Shown one piece after another: positions 18,160 to 26,946 of a stretch of 64,000 nt of DNA; the first letter of the stretch is position 1; each line of letters starts with the position of its first letter. The stretch lies in the NCBI RefSeq assembly GCF_004217145.1, contig NZ_SHKR01000014.1:310001-374000 (forward strand). Direction: 5' to 3'. Position numbers and translations under genes: made by a program. Source of the DNA: Kribbella rubisoli (GTDB lineage: Bacteria > Actinomycetota > Actinomycetes > Propionibacteriales > Kribbellaceae). A model generated the notes under the pieces. The model did no database searches and had not been told where the DNA came from. It saw nothing but the letters and a program-made list of their open reading frames with translations.

Positions 18160-19793
18160 GCAACCAGCCATACACGGAACCTGTGGTGAGCGACCCAGCC
18201 TGGGCGGACGACGACGGGCTGTTCGACGACCAGCCGACGAACGCGCACCCGCCGGACGCACTGGTCACGCTGCGGTTCCTCCGCGACGCGATCCGCCGCC
18301 ATCTGCGGGTCTGGGTCGTGCTCGCGATGGTGGGCTTTCTCGTCGGACTCGGAGCCACCTTCGCGGTGCCCGCTCCGAGCGTGTCCGCCACCCGGTTGCT
18401 GATCACCCACCGCGACGGTGAGGACCCGACCAAGGCGATGGCCACGGATGTCAGCCTGGCGACCACGCACACCGTGGCGCAGCGCGTGATCGACCTGCTC
18501 AAGCTGCCGATCAGCCAGGACGACCTGCTCAAGGAGTACACCGTCGTCGCGAACACCGACCGGGTGCTCCAGATCAACGCGGCGGGCAGGACCAGCGACG
18601 ACGCGACCAAGCTGGCCGGCGTGATCGCGCGGGTCTTCCTGATCTACCGCAAAGAGCAGATTGCCTTGCAGGACGCCCCGCTCGTGCGTGACGAGACCCA
18701 GGCCAAGAACGACCTGGCCGTGGCCGAGCAGGCGGTCCGGGCAACCGGCGACGACCCGACCGCGAACGAGCTGAAGCACCCGAACAGCCCGGAGGGGGTC
18801 CGGCTCGGCGCCGCCCGCGACCAGTACGTGTACGTCCGGCAGCAGCTGCTCGACTCGCAGGTCGAGGCGTTACGGATGAACAGCAGCCGGGTGCTCGACG
18901 TGGCCGCACCAGTACCGGTCTCGCTCAAGAAGACGCTCGTGATCAACGCCGGCACCGGCCTGATCGCCGGTCTGTTCATCGGCCTGGCGTTCGTCGTCGT
19001 CCGCGCGCTGATCTCCGACCGGCTGTGGAAGCGACAGGACATCTCGCAGGCGCTGGGCGCCCGGATCCGGCTGAGCAGCCCGCGACCCTCGCGTCTGCAG
19101 CTGCTGCCCCGGCCGCGGTACCTGCGCCCCTCGCAGCGGACCGCGCCGGAAGTGCAGTTGATGGTGCAGCACCTCGATCAGCGCATCTTCTGGGGTGAGC
19201 ACCCCACACCGGCGATGGCCGTCGTGAGCGTCGACGACGTGAACACCTGTGCGCTCGTGGTGGCGTCGCTGGCGGTGGCGCTGGCCGAGGACGGCAAGCA
19301 TGTGCTGGTTGCCGACCTGACCGAGTCCGGCCGGCTGGCCGGGGTCCTCGGAGTCAAGACGCCGGGTACGCACGAGTCGCGCTTCAGCGCGCCCGGGCAG
19401 CGCGTCGACGTCCACCGGGCCGACCAGACCCGCGGCCCGGCCCAGGGCTGCTACCTGCACCTGAGCGACAGCAACCGGCCGTCGGATTCCGGTGACATCG
19501 CGCTCGACTCGGCCTGGGAGGTCGCCGACGTCGTCCTGACTCTTGCCACTTTGACGCCGGAGCTCGGCGCCGATCACCTGGCCACATGGGCATCCAACGC
19601 CACCGTCGTGGTGACCGCGGGTCAGTCGACCACGACGAAGATCCAGGCCACCGGCGAGATGCTGCGGCTGGCCGGGCTCGAGATCAACAGTGCCGTCGTA
19701 CTGCGTCCGGACCGCACCGACGAGGGCGTCGGCATCACCGAGGCCGAGGCCGGACGTCCGCTGAGCGTGGATGTCGAGATGTTCCGCCGATGA
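18156..19793 (+). CDS. Second Wzz-like co-polymerase with degenerate nucleotide-binding domain
   Basis: A 545-residue paralogue of the preceding protein. Membrane segments at about 51-71 and 260-283 flank a 190-residue external domain with a likely coiled region. The C-terminal cytoplasmic domain (about 350-545) keeps the strand pattern of a BY-kinase (HVLVADLTES in the place of the Walker A' strand), but the Walker A position reads VVSVDDVNTCALVVA, without the Gly-Lys-Ser/Thr. No tyrosine-rich tail is present. ATGA overlaps at both ends show coupling to the first Wzz-like gene and to the polymerase gene. The pair may form a mixed complex; this is inference. Confidence 0.8.
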   Translation: MSNQPYTEPVVSDPAWADDDGLFDDQPTNAHPPDALVTLRFLRDAIRRHLRVWVVLAMVGFLVGLGATFAVPAPSVSATRLLITHRDGEDPTKAMATDVSLATTHTVAQRVIDLLKLPISQDDLLKEYTVVANTDRVLQINAAGRTSDDATKLAGVIARVFLIYRKEQIALQDAPLVRDETQAKNDLAVAEQAVRATGDDPTANELKHPNSPEGVRLGAARDQYVYVRQQLLDSQVEALRMNSSRVLDVAAPVPVSLKKTLVINAGTGLIAGLFIGLAFVVVRALISDRLWKRQDISQALGARIRLSSPRPSRLQLLPRPRYLRPSQRTAPEVQLMVQHLDQRIFWGEHPTPAMAVVSVDDVNTCALVVASLAVALAEDGKHVLVADLTESGRLAGVLGVKTPGTHESRFSAPGQRVDVHRADQTRGPAQGCYLHLSDSNRPSDSGDIALDSAWEVADVVLTLATLTPELGADHLATWASNATVVVTAGQSTTTKIQATGEMLRLAGLEINSAVVLRPDRTDEGVGITEAEAGRPLSVDVEMFRR

Positions 19794-21037
19794 CGACGAT
19801 CACCACCCGCCTCGGTACCCAGCTGACCACCCGGATCGGCCACCGCCCCACCAGGCGGGTCGTCGCGCCGGAGGTACGGCGGCGGCACCGTGTGCAGCTG
19901 GCGTGGGCGCTGCTGGTGCTCAACGTGATGACGTTCTTCCCGGGCGCGCCGCACATCCTGCCGATCCCGGGATCGGTCGGCAAGCTGATCGCCCAGGGGG
20001 CGCTGGTCGGCGCGTTGATGGTGGCGTTGTCGGTGAACCGCCCGGTCCGGATCCGGCCGAGCGTCTTCGTCTTCCTGGTGATGGTCCTGGCCGCCGAAGC
20101 GATGCTGGCCAGCATCCGGGCCGAGTTCCTGTTCGGTGCGCTGTTCCGGGCCGGACGGCTGTGCGGATTCGCTGTGGTGCTGTGGCTGCTGACGCCGTGG
20201 TGGCCCCGCCGCGACCTGTTGCTGGTGCGGACGCACCTGATGATCCTGTGGGCGATCGTCGGCTCGGTGGTCGTCGGCCTGCTCGTGGCACCGGGTCTGG
20301 CGATGACCGAGAACCGCCTCGCCGGCGTCCTCTGGCCGATCCCGCCGACCCAGGTCGGGCACTACACCGCGGGCGCCGCCGGCCTCACGATCGTGCTCTG
20401 GATGTCCGGCCACCTCCGCCGCTGGATCGCACTCACCAGTGTGGTGGTGTGCTTTCCGGTTCTGCTGCTGACCCATACCCGAACCGCGTTGCTCGCGCTG
20501 GTGGTCGGCGTACTGATCGCCGGGCTGAGCCTGTTCACCGGACGCTCGCGGGTACGCAAGGCATTCACGATCGGCATCGTCGTCTTCTCGGTCGGGGCAC
20601 TCACCCTCAGCTCGGTCGTGACGACCTGGCTCGCCCGCGGGCAGGACGCCCAGGAGCTCGGCGCACTGACCGGTCGGAAGCTCGTGTGGGACGCGATCCT
20701 GGCCCAGCCGCGGACGACCTTCGAGACCCTGTTCGGGTTCGGGCTGTCGAACAAGTCGTTCAACGGCCTGCCGATCGACAGCAACTGGCTCGGCACGTAC
20801 TACGACGTCGGGCTGGTCGGTGTCGCGATCACGATCATGCTCGTGCTGTTCGTGCTGATCGCCGCCTGGTTCCGCCCGCAGGGACCGCACCGGGCGCTCG
20901 CACTCTTCCTGGTCACGTACTGCGTGATCGCCTCGTTCACCGAGAGCGGCCTGAGCGAAGCGTCGTCGTACCTGCTCGACCTGACGCTGGCCGCGTCACT
21001 CGTCTACAACACGTCGACCCGCGAGGGACCGCGATGA
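19790..21037 (+). CDS. O-antigen ligase/polymerase-like membrane protein (Wzy-type)
   Basis: A 415-residue polytopic protein with about ten hydrophobic helices. The segment LLLTHTRTALLALVVG near the middle matches the conserved motif of the O-antigen ligase/Wzy_C family, preceded by a long outer loop. It would polymerise flipped repeat units, or ligate them to an acceptor, on the outer side of the membrane. The ATG at 19790 overlaps the stop of the second Wzz-like gene (ATGA), as is common for polymerase and co-polymerase. Ligase and polymerase cannot be told apart by sequence, but the neighbouring chain-length proteins favour polymerase. Confidence 0.85.
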   Translation: MTTITTRLGTQLTTRIGHRPTRRVVAPEVRRRHRVQLAWALLVLNVMTFFPGAPHILPIPGSVGKLIAQGALVGALMVALSVNRPVRIRPSVFVFLVMVLAAEAMLASIRAEFLFGALFRAGRLCGFAVVLWLLTPWWPRRDLLLVRTHLMILWAIVGSVVVGLLVAPGLAMTENRLAGVLWPIPPTQVGHYTAGAAGLTIVLWMSGHLRRWIALTSVVVCFPVLLLTHTRTALLALVVGVLIAGLSLFTGRSRVRKAFTIGIVVFSVGALTLSSVVTTWLARGQDAQELGALTGRKLVWDAILAQPRTTFETLFGFGLSNKSFNGLPIDSNWLGTYYDVGLVGVAITIMLVLFVLIAAWFRPQGPHRALALFLVTYCVIASFTESGLSEASSYLLDLTLAASLVYNTSTREGPR

Positions 21038-22236
21038 AGATCCTGCTGGTACACAACAGATACCGGTCGACCGCACCGAGCGGCGAGAACCGGGTCGTCG
21101 ATCAGGAGAGCGCGGCGCTGACCGCACTCGGGCACGACGTCCGGCACTTCGAACGGCACAGCGACGATATCGAGAACTGGTCCGCCGTGCAGAAGGCGAC
21201 GCTGCCCGGCCGGGTGGTCTGGAACCCGACCAGCCGGCGCGATCTCGCGACGGCGCTGGCCGAGGACCGGCCCGACGTCGTCCACGTCCACAACACGTTC
21301 CCGCTGCTCAGCCCGTCGGTGCTGTACGCGTGCAACTCGGCCGGCGTACCGGTGGTCATCACTCTGCACAACTACAAACTGCTCTGCGCAAGCGGCGACT
21401 TCTTCCGCAACGGCGAGGTGTGCCACGACTGCGCCGGCGGCAACCCGACCGCCGCGGTCGTCCATCGCTGCTACCGCGGATCCGCGCTCGCGACGTCGAC
21501 CACAGTGCTGAACGCCCGCGGTCACCGTCGGAGCTGGCGGCGGCTGGTATCGGCGTACATCTTCATCTCCGAGTCGCAGCGTCGGTTGCTGGGGGCAATG
21601 AACTTCGATCCGGAGCGGTCGTTCGTCAAGCCCAACGCGGTGCCGTACGACGGCCCCGTCGGCGGACGGCGGCAACGGCAGGTGACCTACGTCGGCCGGC
21701 TGGACGCGGCCAAGGGCGCTCCGCTGCTGATGAAGGGCTGGGACGCGTACCGCGCCATCGCCGGTGACGACGCGCTCAAGCTCGTGATCGCCGGCGGCGG
21801 GCCGATGCTCGACGAGGTCACCGCCTGGGCGGCCACCCGGCCGTCGGTGGATCTGCGCGGGCTGATGAGCAAGGAGCAGGTGTTCGAGCTGATCGGGCAG
21901 TCGCGCGGGGTCGTGCTGCCCTCGGAGTGGGAGGAAACGTTCGGCCTGGTGGTGATCGAGGCGATGGCGGTCGGAGTGCCGCCGCTGGCCTCGGGCCACG
22001 GGTCGTTCCCGGAACTGATCACCGACGGAGTCGACGGCGCGCTGTTCGAGCCGGGCCGTCCGGATGCGCTCGCCAAGCTGCTGCTCGACGTCGACGCGTC
22101 CCCCGCGCGGTACGACGAGCTCGGCCGGCAGGCGCGCACGACGTACGAGACGAAACACCGGCCGGAGCGGAGCATCGAGCAACTGCTCGAGATCTACCGG
22201 TACGCGATCGAGCACCCTGTCACCGCCCACCGTTGA
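21034..22236 (+). CDS. Glycosyltransferase family 4
   Basis: A 400-residue GT-B enzyme starting at an ATG that overlaps the polymerase stop (ATGA). The N-terminal half has PSGENRVVDQE and DVVHVHNTFPLLSP; the C-terminal half has YVGRLDAAKGAPLL, a GGGP loop and the donor-site EX7E-like segment PSEWEETFGLVVIEAMAVG. It contains several cysteines in the middle (CASGDFF, CHDCAGG), seen in a subgroup of capsule GT4 enzymes. It adds a sugar during repeat-unit assembly; donor and acceptor are unknown. It is the second GT4 of the locus and is not closely similar to the one at 9621. Confidence 0.9.
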   Translation: MKILLVHNRYRSTAPSGENRVVDQESAALTALGHDVRHFERHSDDIENWSAVQKATLPGRVVWNPTSRRDLATALAEDRPDVVHVHNTFPLLSPSVLYACNSAGVPVVITLHNYKLLCASGDFFRNGEVCHDCAGGNPTAAVVHRCYRGSALATSTTVLNARGHRRSWRRLVSAYIFISESQRRLLGAMNFDPERSFVKPNAVPYDGPVGGRRQRQVTYVGRLDAAKGAPLLMKGWDAYRAIAGDDALKLVIAGGGPMLDEVTAWAATRPSVDLRGLMSKEQVFELIGQSRGVVLPSEWEETFGLVVIEAMAVGVPPLASGHGSFPELITDGVDGALFEPGRPDALAKLLLDVDASPARYDELGRQARTTYETKHRPERSIEQLLEIYRYAIEHPVTAHR

Positions 22237-22249
22237 GGTCGAGGACGCC

Positions 22250-23884
22250 ATGCCCCCCGAAGGAAACAGCACCCAACGCCGCGAGCCGCCCGCAGCTCGC
22301 GCGTGGTACCGCCGTCCGCCCGTCCTGGCGACCGGGGGGCTTGTCGTAGCGGCCGCCCTGGTGGCCGCCGGGCTCACCTACTTCAAGGACGATCAGGCCA
22401 AGGCGGCCGACCCCGCTACGTCCGCACCGGCCGTCGCGGCGTCGCCCGCCCCGCCGGCGCCGACGGCACCACCGGCGAGGATCTGCGCGAACGCGAGCGT
22501 CCTCGAGGGCCCGGCAACCGCCCCGGCGGGCGCGGTCGCGGTCAGCACCACCCAGAACCTGAACGACCTGACCACCCAGAACCCGGCCGGGACCACCTTC
22601 TGGCTGTCACCGGGCACGCACCGGCTCGGCACCGCACAGTTCGCCCAGGTCATCCCGAAGGACGGCAACGTGTACGTCGGGGCGCCCGGGGCGATCCTCG
22701 ACGGCGGCAAGAAGAACCGGTACGCGTTCACCGGGTACGCCACCGGCGTCACGATCAGGAACCTGACCATCCAGAACTTCGGCGCGCCGCGGACCAACAA
22801 CGACGAGGGCGTCGTCAACCACGACGCGGCCGCCCGCTGGACGGTGCAGGCGAACACGATCCGGCACAACGCCGGCGCCGGGCTGATGATCGGCGACCAC
22901 AACGTTGTCCGCAGCAACTGTCTTTCCGAGAACGGCCAGTACGGCTTCAATGCCTACAACCCGGGCAAGGTGGCCGGGATCACGATCGACCACAACGAGA
23001 TCGCCGGTAACAACACCGACGACTGGGAGCGGCTCAAGGGCGGCTGCGGCTGCACCGGCGGCGGCAAGTTCTGGGAGGTCACCGGCGCCGTCGTGCGCGC
23101 GAACTGGGTGCACGACAACCACTCCGCCGGGTTGTGGGCCGACACCAACAACACCGGCTTCGTGATCGAGGGCAACTACATCTCCAGCAACGCCGCCGAG
23201 GGCCTGATCTACGAGACCAGCTACAACGCCGGGATCCGCGGCAACGCCTTCGTCCGTAACGGCCTCGGCAAGGGGCCGGAGAACGCGGGCTTCCCGACGC
23301 CGGCGCTGTACATCTCCGAGTCCGGCAGCGACCCGCGGGCGCCCGGGGTCTTCAACCAGACCTTCGAGATCAGCGGCAACGTCTTCACCGACAACTGGGC
23401 CGGCGTCGTGCTCTGGGAGAACGCCGACCGGTTCGCCGGCTCGCCCGCGAACACCAGCACCGGTTCGGGCACCATGGTGAACCCGTCTGTCGTCACGGCC
23501 AAGACTTGCAACGCGACCACGATCAAAACCCAGCCGTACCGCAGCGACTGCCGGTGGAAGACGCAGAACGTGCGGGTGCACGACAACGTCTTCGCGCTCG
23601 ACCCGGACAACATCGGGAAGACCTGCGCGGTCCGCACCGGCTGCGGCTACAACGGGCTGTTCTCCAACTGGGGCACGTTCCCGAACTGGTCGCCGTACAA
23701 GAACGCCACGATCCAGGATGCGATCACGTTCCACCAGGGCAACCGGTTCTTCAACAACACGTACTCCGGCCCGTGGAACTTCATCGTGCACGAGCAGGGC
23801 AACGGGGTGAACTGGGCCAGCTGGCAGGGTGCGCCGTACGGGCAGGACTCCGACAGCGTGATCAAAGTCAGCGGTGAGCGGTGA
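22250..23884 (+). CDS. Secreted or membrane-anchored right-handed parallel beta-helix protein
   Basis: A 544-residue protein. A basic N-terminus and one hydrophobic segment (about residues 26-43) serve as signal anchor or signal peptide, followed by an Ala/Pro-rich linker to residue 75. The rest is a run of short repeats of the PbH1 type (for example VTIRNLTIQNFGA, ITIDHNEIAGNN, FVIEGNYISSN), the fold of pectate lyases and alginate epimerases. Several cysteines (GGCGCTGG, CAVRTGCGY) may form disulfides outside the cell. The gene closely follows the GT4 gene, so the protein probably cuts, epimerises or binds the exported polymer. Catalytic residues were not identified. Confidence 0.85.
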   Translation: MPPEGNSTQRREPPAARAWYRRPPVLATGGLVVAAALVAAGLTYFKDDQAKAADPATSAPAVAASPAPPAPTAPPARICANASVLEGPATAPAGAVAVSTTQNLNDLTTQNPAGTTFWLSPGTHRLGTAQFAQVIPKDGNVYVGAPGAILDGGKKNRYAFTGYATGVTIRNLTIQNFGAPRTNNDEGVVNHDAAARWTVQANTIRHNAGAGLMIGDHNVVRSNCLSENGQYGFNAYNPGKVAGITIDHNEIAGNNTDDWERLKGGCGCTGGGKFWEVTGAVVRANWVHDNHSAGLWADTNNTGFVIEGNYISSNAAEGLIYETSYNAGIRGNAFVRNGLGKGPENAGFPTPALYISESGSDPRAPGVFNQTFEISGNVFTDNWAGVVLWENADRFAGSPANTSTGSGTMVNPSVVTAKTCNATTIKTQPYRSDCRWKTQNVRVHDNVFALDPDNIGKTCAVRTGCGYNGLFSNWGTFPNWSPYKNATIQDAITFHQGNRFFNNTYSGPWNFIVHEQGNGVNWASWQGAPYGQDSDSVIKVSGER

Positions 23885-24264
23885 TGATCGGGCCACCGCC
23901 GGAGCGTGCTGTCGGTGAGCAGATCGCCCTGCTCCGCTCGGTCGGCTACGCCGCGTTCGGGCGGCACGAGCGGGATCTCGACGTCCTCGACCTGATCTTC
24001 GACAGCATCCTCGACGCGCCCGGGTCCGGCGACGTACGCCGGTTGCGGTTCTCCGGTCAGGGGATCACGCTCGACGTGGATATCCACGAGAGCGGCCGGA
24101 CCGGTCTGACCATCGAGCTGCGGGTCTCGCCGTCCGGTCCGGTGGTGGTCGAGTCCCGCGGCGGCGACGCCGAGGGACCGAACGGCGCCCGGCTGGTCAG
24201 CTTCCTGCTCCGCTGGCCGGGCACAGCACAACGCCCGGTCCGGACCGCGTGGATCATGCTCTGA
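23881..24264 (+). CDS. Small protein resembling partners of actinobacterial ECF sigma factors
   Basis: A 127-residue soluble protein. The start is GTG at 23881 (GTGA overlap with the beta-helix gene) or ATG at 23884. The pattern of a DS pair in DLIFDSILDA, then an R-L-R-F strand (VRRLRFSGQGITLDV), a Gly-rich turn and LRVSPSGPVVVE resembles, from memory, short proteins that lie beside ECF sigma genes of the group often found with CHAT-domain genes. An ECF sigma gene lies convergently 39 bp downstream. It may therefore modulate that sigma factor. This link is inference; the sequence shows no metal-binding anti-sigma motif and no membrane segment. Confidence 0.6.
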   Translation: MMIGPPPERAVGEQIALLRSVGYAAFGRHERDLDVLDLIFDSILDAPGSGDVRRLRFSGQGITLDVDIHESGRTGLTIELRVSPSGPVVVESRGGDAEGPNGARLVSFLLRWPGTAQRPVRTAWIML

Positions 24265-24303
24265 ACTGAGCACGATCTGCGGCCCGGACCGGGCTCTGCT
24301 GCC

Positions 24304-24873
24304 TCAGGAGGCAAGCAGCAGTCTGAGTTTGTCCAGGCAGCGGCCGCGGATCGGGCCGATGCTGCCGATCGGGATCCCGATCGTCGCGGAGATCTCGGCG
24401 TACGGCGCCGGCGGGTCGGCCATCAGCATGCCGAGCAGCTGCTGCCAGCGGTCCGGCAGGCTTTCCAGCGCCCGCCGGACGTCGTCCGCGCGTTCACCGG
24501 CCAGCAGCTCGTAGTCCAGCTCCGGCTGGTCGCCGGCGACGTCCTCGAACGCCGTTGCCTCGTACGTCAGCAGCACCCGCTTACGGAACGCCAGCACCCG
24601 CAGGCATTCGCGCCGGGTGGTGACGACCAGCCAGGCGCCGACCCGCTCGGGGTCGACCCGGTTGATGTGTTCGAGCAACCGCAGCCAAACCATCTGCGAA
24701 ACGTCAGCGGCGTCGCTGTCGCTCAGCCGGAAACTGCGGGTTACGGCCCAGACGAGCCGCGCATAGTGGTCGACCAGCCGGCTCCAGGCCCCTTGGTCCC
24801 CCGCCGCGGCCTCGATCACCAAGGTCGCGGCTTCGGATCGGGCCACGCCTGATCCTTCCAGTACAGCAGTCAC
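24304..24873 (-). CDS. ECF-type RNA polymerase sigma factor
   Basis: A 189-residue sigma-70 family protein. Region 2 spans about residues 15-85 (FRLSDSDAADVSQMVWLRLL), and region 4 near 135-185 has a helix-turn-helix with YAEISATIGIPIGSIGPIRG. The GTG at 24873 was chosen because GAGGGGGGAA lies just before it; longer starts run into the upstream gene. It lies 40 bp downstream of the initiating transferase gene on the same strand, so both are probably one transcript. It faces the small partner-like gene at 23881. Its position at the end of a polysaccharide locus suggests that it controls the locus; this is not shown by sequence alone. Confidence 0.9.
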   Translation of the reverse strand: MTAVLEGSGVARSEAATLVIEAAAGDQGAWSRLVDHYARLVWAVTRSFRLSDSDAADVSQMVWLRLLEHINRVDPERVGAWLVVTTRRECLRVLAFRKRVLLTYEATAFEDVAGDQPELDYELLAGERADDVRRALESLPDRWQQLLGMLMADPPAPYAEISATIGIPIGSIGPIRGRCLDKLRLLLAS

Positions 24874-24913
24874 GAATTCCCCCCTCGGGAATGCACTTCT
24901 ATAAGGCGTTGCT

Positions 24914-26440
24914 TCAGTACGCGCCGTCGCTCCCCAGCACGGCACGAGCGGTCTTCCACAAAATGAGCAGGTCCAGCGCGATCGACCAGTTGTCGGCGTA
25001 CCGCAGGTCGAGCCGCATCGACTCTTCCCAGGTCAGGTCACTGCGACCGCTGACCTGCCACAGGCCGGTCAGGCCCGGCTTCACGAGCATCCGCCGCGCG
25101 TCCTCGATCGCGTACTGCGCGACCTCCGCCGGTAGCGGCGGCCGCGGTCCGACCAGCGACATGTCCCCCCGGAGCACGTTCACCAGTTGCGGCAGCTCGT
25201 CGATCGAGAACCGGCGCAGGTACTTGCCGACCTTCGTGATTCGCGGGTCGTCCCGCATCTTGAACAAGATCCCGTTGCCCTGGTTCAGCGTGTGCAGCTC
25301 GGCCTTGCGGGCCTCGGCATCGGCCACCATCGTGCGGAACTTCAGCATCTTGAACTGCTCGCCGCCACGGCCCACCCGGGTCTGGCGGAACAGCACCGGG
25401 CCACGGCTGGTGAGCTTCACCAGCAGCGCGGTGACCAGCAGGATCGGCGAGACACCCAGCAGCAGCAGGCATCCGACCACCCGGTCGAAGATGCTCTTCA
25501 GCATGTGCGGTCCGCCGCTCACCGACGGCCGCTCCAGGTGCAGCAACGACAGGCCGGCGACCGGACGGATCGAGATCCGCGGACCGGCGACCTCGACGAT
25601 GCCCGGCGAGACGATCAGCTCGACCCCGCGCTGCTCGAGCGCCCAGGACAGCTTGCGCAACGAGTGGCCCGCCAGCTCCGGATCGGCAGCTACAGCGACC
25701 ACTTCGACGTCGAACTGGTCGACGCCGGCCAGGATGTCCATCTCGGTCCGGCCCAGCCGTTCGAACTCGGCGTCCTCGAACACGTCGCCGCGTGGCAGAC
25801 AGCTCGCCACCACGACGTACCCGTCGGCCGGCCGCTCCTCCAGGTGCCGCGTCAGCGTCATCACCTGGTCGTTGCGTCCGACAACGAGTACCCGGCGCAT
25901 GCACCGGCCGGCGAACCGCCGCCAGGAGATCTGCCGGTGCAGGAACCAGCGGCCGACCATCGCCGCGATACAGGTCGTCGGCACCGCGAGGATCACGAAT
26001 CCTCGGGCCACCTCACTCTTGGTCGCGTACGACGTGATCGCGACCACCGCGGTCAATGCGACCGCGGCCCGGATGATCGAGCGGAATTCCTCCGGTCCGG
26101 TGCCGAAGTACCTGGTCTCGTAGCCGCGTTGCAAAGCCACACACGCGATCCACGCGATCGGCAGCAATGCGCCCAGCACGAAGTAGCCGAGGTTGATCGA
26201 GGCCCCGAACCGGGCCACCAGTGCCAGCGCGGCACCGATCACCCCGGCGCCGAGATCAGCCGCCAACGATGCCCGACGGTACTTCGCCACCCAGCGTGCC
26301 TCGGTGAACCGGGCCGAGCGCGGCAGCACTGCCGGCACCTCGTCCGGAACAACCCAGACCGGCCGACGACGCTCCCCTGACGGCGCCGGCCGTAGATCAG
26401 CCGGCTCAGTGAGCCCTTCGGACATGACAAACTCAGTCAC
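24914..26440 (-). CDS. Exopolysaccharide polyprenyl glycosylphosphotransferase (initiating enzyme)
   Basis: A 508-residue membrane protein of the WbaP/CpsE type. Four or five N-terminal membrane segments (about residues 55-170) and a CoA-binding-like domain precede a further hydrophobic segment and the bacterial sugar transferase domain (about 325-508), with FKMLKFRTM, SIDELPQLVNVLRGDMSLVGPRPPL and KPGLTGLWQVSGRS. It transfers a sugar-1-phosphate to undecaprenyl phosphate, the first step of repeat-unit assembly. The start is GTG at 26440 or ATG at 26425. It is followed by the ECF sigma gene. Confidence 0.92.
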   Translation of the reverse strand: MTEFVMSEGLTEPADLRPAPSGERRRPVWVVPDEVPAVLPRSARFTEARWVAKYRRASLAADLGAGVIGAALALVARFGASINLGYFVLGALLPIAWIACVALQRGYETRYFGTGPEEFRSIIRAAVALTAVVAITSYATKSEVARGFVILAVPTTCIAAMVGRWFLHRQISWRRFAGRCMRRVLVVGRNDQVMTLTRHLEERPADGYVVVASCLPRGDVFEDAEFERLGRTEMDILAGVDQFDVEVVAVAADPELAGHSLRKLSWALEQRGVELIVSPGIVEVAGPRISIRPVAGLSLLHLERPSVSGGPHMLKSIFDRVVGCLLLLGVSPILLVTALLVKLTSRGPVLFRQTRVGRGGEQFKMLKFRTMVADAEARKAELHTLNQGNGILFKMRDDPRITKVGKYLRRFSIDELPQLVNVLRGDMSLVGPRPPLPAEVAQYAIEDARRMLVKPGLTGLWQVSGRSDLTWEESMRLDLRYADNWSIALDLLILWKTARAVLGSDGAY

Positions 26441-26458
26441 GCACAGTCACCCCCCACA

Positions 26459-26468
26459 GGTGATACCG
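26459..26468 (-). promoter_or_regulatory. GTATCA motif upstream of the initiating transferase gene
   Basis: On the minus strand this reads CGGTATCACC, 18 bp before the GTG at 26440 and 33 bp before the alternative ATG at 26425. It shares GTATCA with the elements upstream of the other three units of the locus. The rest of the 26441-26613 spacer shows no other clear feature. Confidence 0.35.
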
Positions 26469-26613
26469 AAACCCGTGACCAACCCACACCCCGCCACGGA
26501 CCTCGCCCAACACCGCCCCCACAACGGCGTGACCCAGACAGTACTACGGGAACGCGGCGGACAAAAGCATTGATCACCAGTGTTTACCGGCGCGCTACCC
26601 CACTCACAGCAAA

Positions 26614-26650
26614 AGACCCCTGGGACCCGTTTTCAGGGCCCCAGGGGTCT
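26614..26650 (-). terminator. Rho-independent terminator after pspAA
   Basis: AGACCCCTGGG (26614-26624) and CCCAGGGGTCT (26640-26650) form an 11-bp perfect stem with a 15-nt loop, followed on the minus strand by TTTTGCTGTG. It lies 20 bp after the PspAA stop codon, so it ends the pspA-pspAA transcript. Confidence 0.85.
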
Positions 26651-26670
26651 CGTTCGACTACTGGAAGTGA

Positions 26671-26946
26671 TCAGCCGGCGATCAAGCCGTCGCCGCTGAT
26701 CAGTTCACGCATCTCGGCGAGCGAGCTGTCCGACGGGGGCAGGATGGCGTCGGAGTCGTGCAGCTCGTCGTCCGGCACCTTCTCGCCGGACCGGACGAAG
26801 TCCAGTAACGCGACGAAGGCGGACTGGTACGCGGTCTCGTCACCCGACGACACGGCCTTCTCCAGGTCGCCGTCGACGGTGTTGAGCGCGTCGAGCTTCT
26901 CGTCGGCCAGTCGCCACTGACCCTCACCCATGATGCGAACGATCAC
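26671..26946 (-). CDS. pspAA: PspA-associated protein PspAA
   Basis: A 91-residue acidic protein that begins MIVRIMGEGQW, the signature start of the PspA-associated PspAA family of actinobacteria and archaea. The GTG at 26946 overlaps the PspA stop (GTGA), so the two are coupled. PspAA proteins are small winged-helix-like partners of PspA, thought to work with it in membrane-stress response. The rest is acidic and helical (ALLDFVRSGEKVPDDELHD). A strong terminator directly follows. The family call rests on the N-terminal motif and the PspA neighbour. Confidence 0.88.
   Translation of the reverse strand: MIVRIMGEGQWRLADEKLDALNTVDGDLEKAVSSGDETAYQSAFVALLDFVRSGEKVPDDELHDSDAILPPSDSSLAEMRELISGDGLIAG

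Noticed and set aside
24265..24303. Terminator between the convergent small gene and the sigma gene
   Set aside because: GCCCGG/CCGGGC has almost no loop space and no U-run; it cannot be supported as a terminator.
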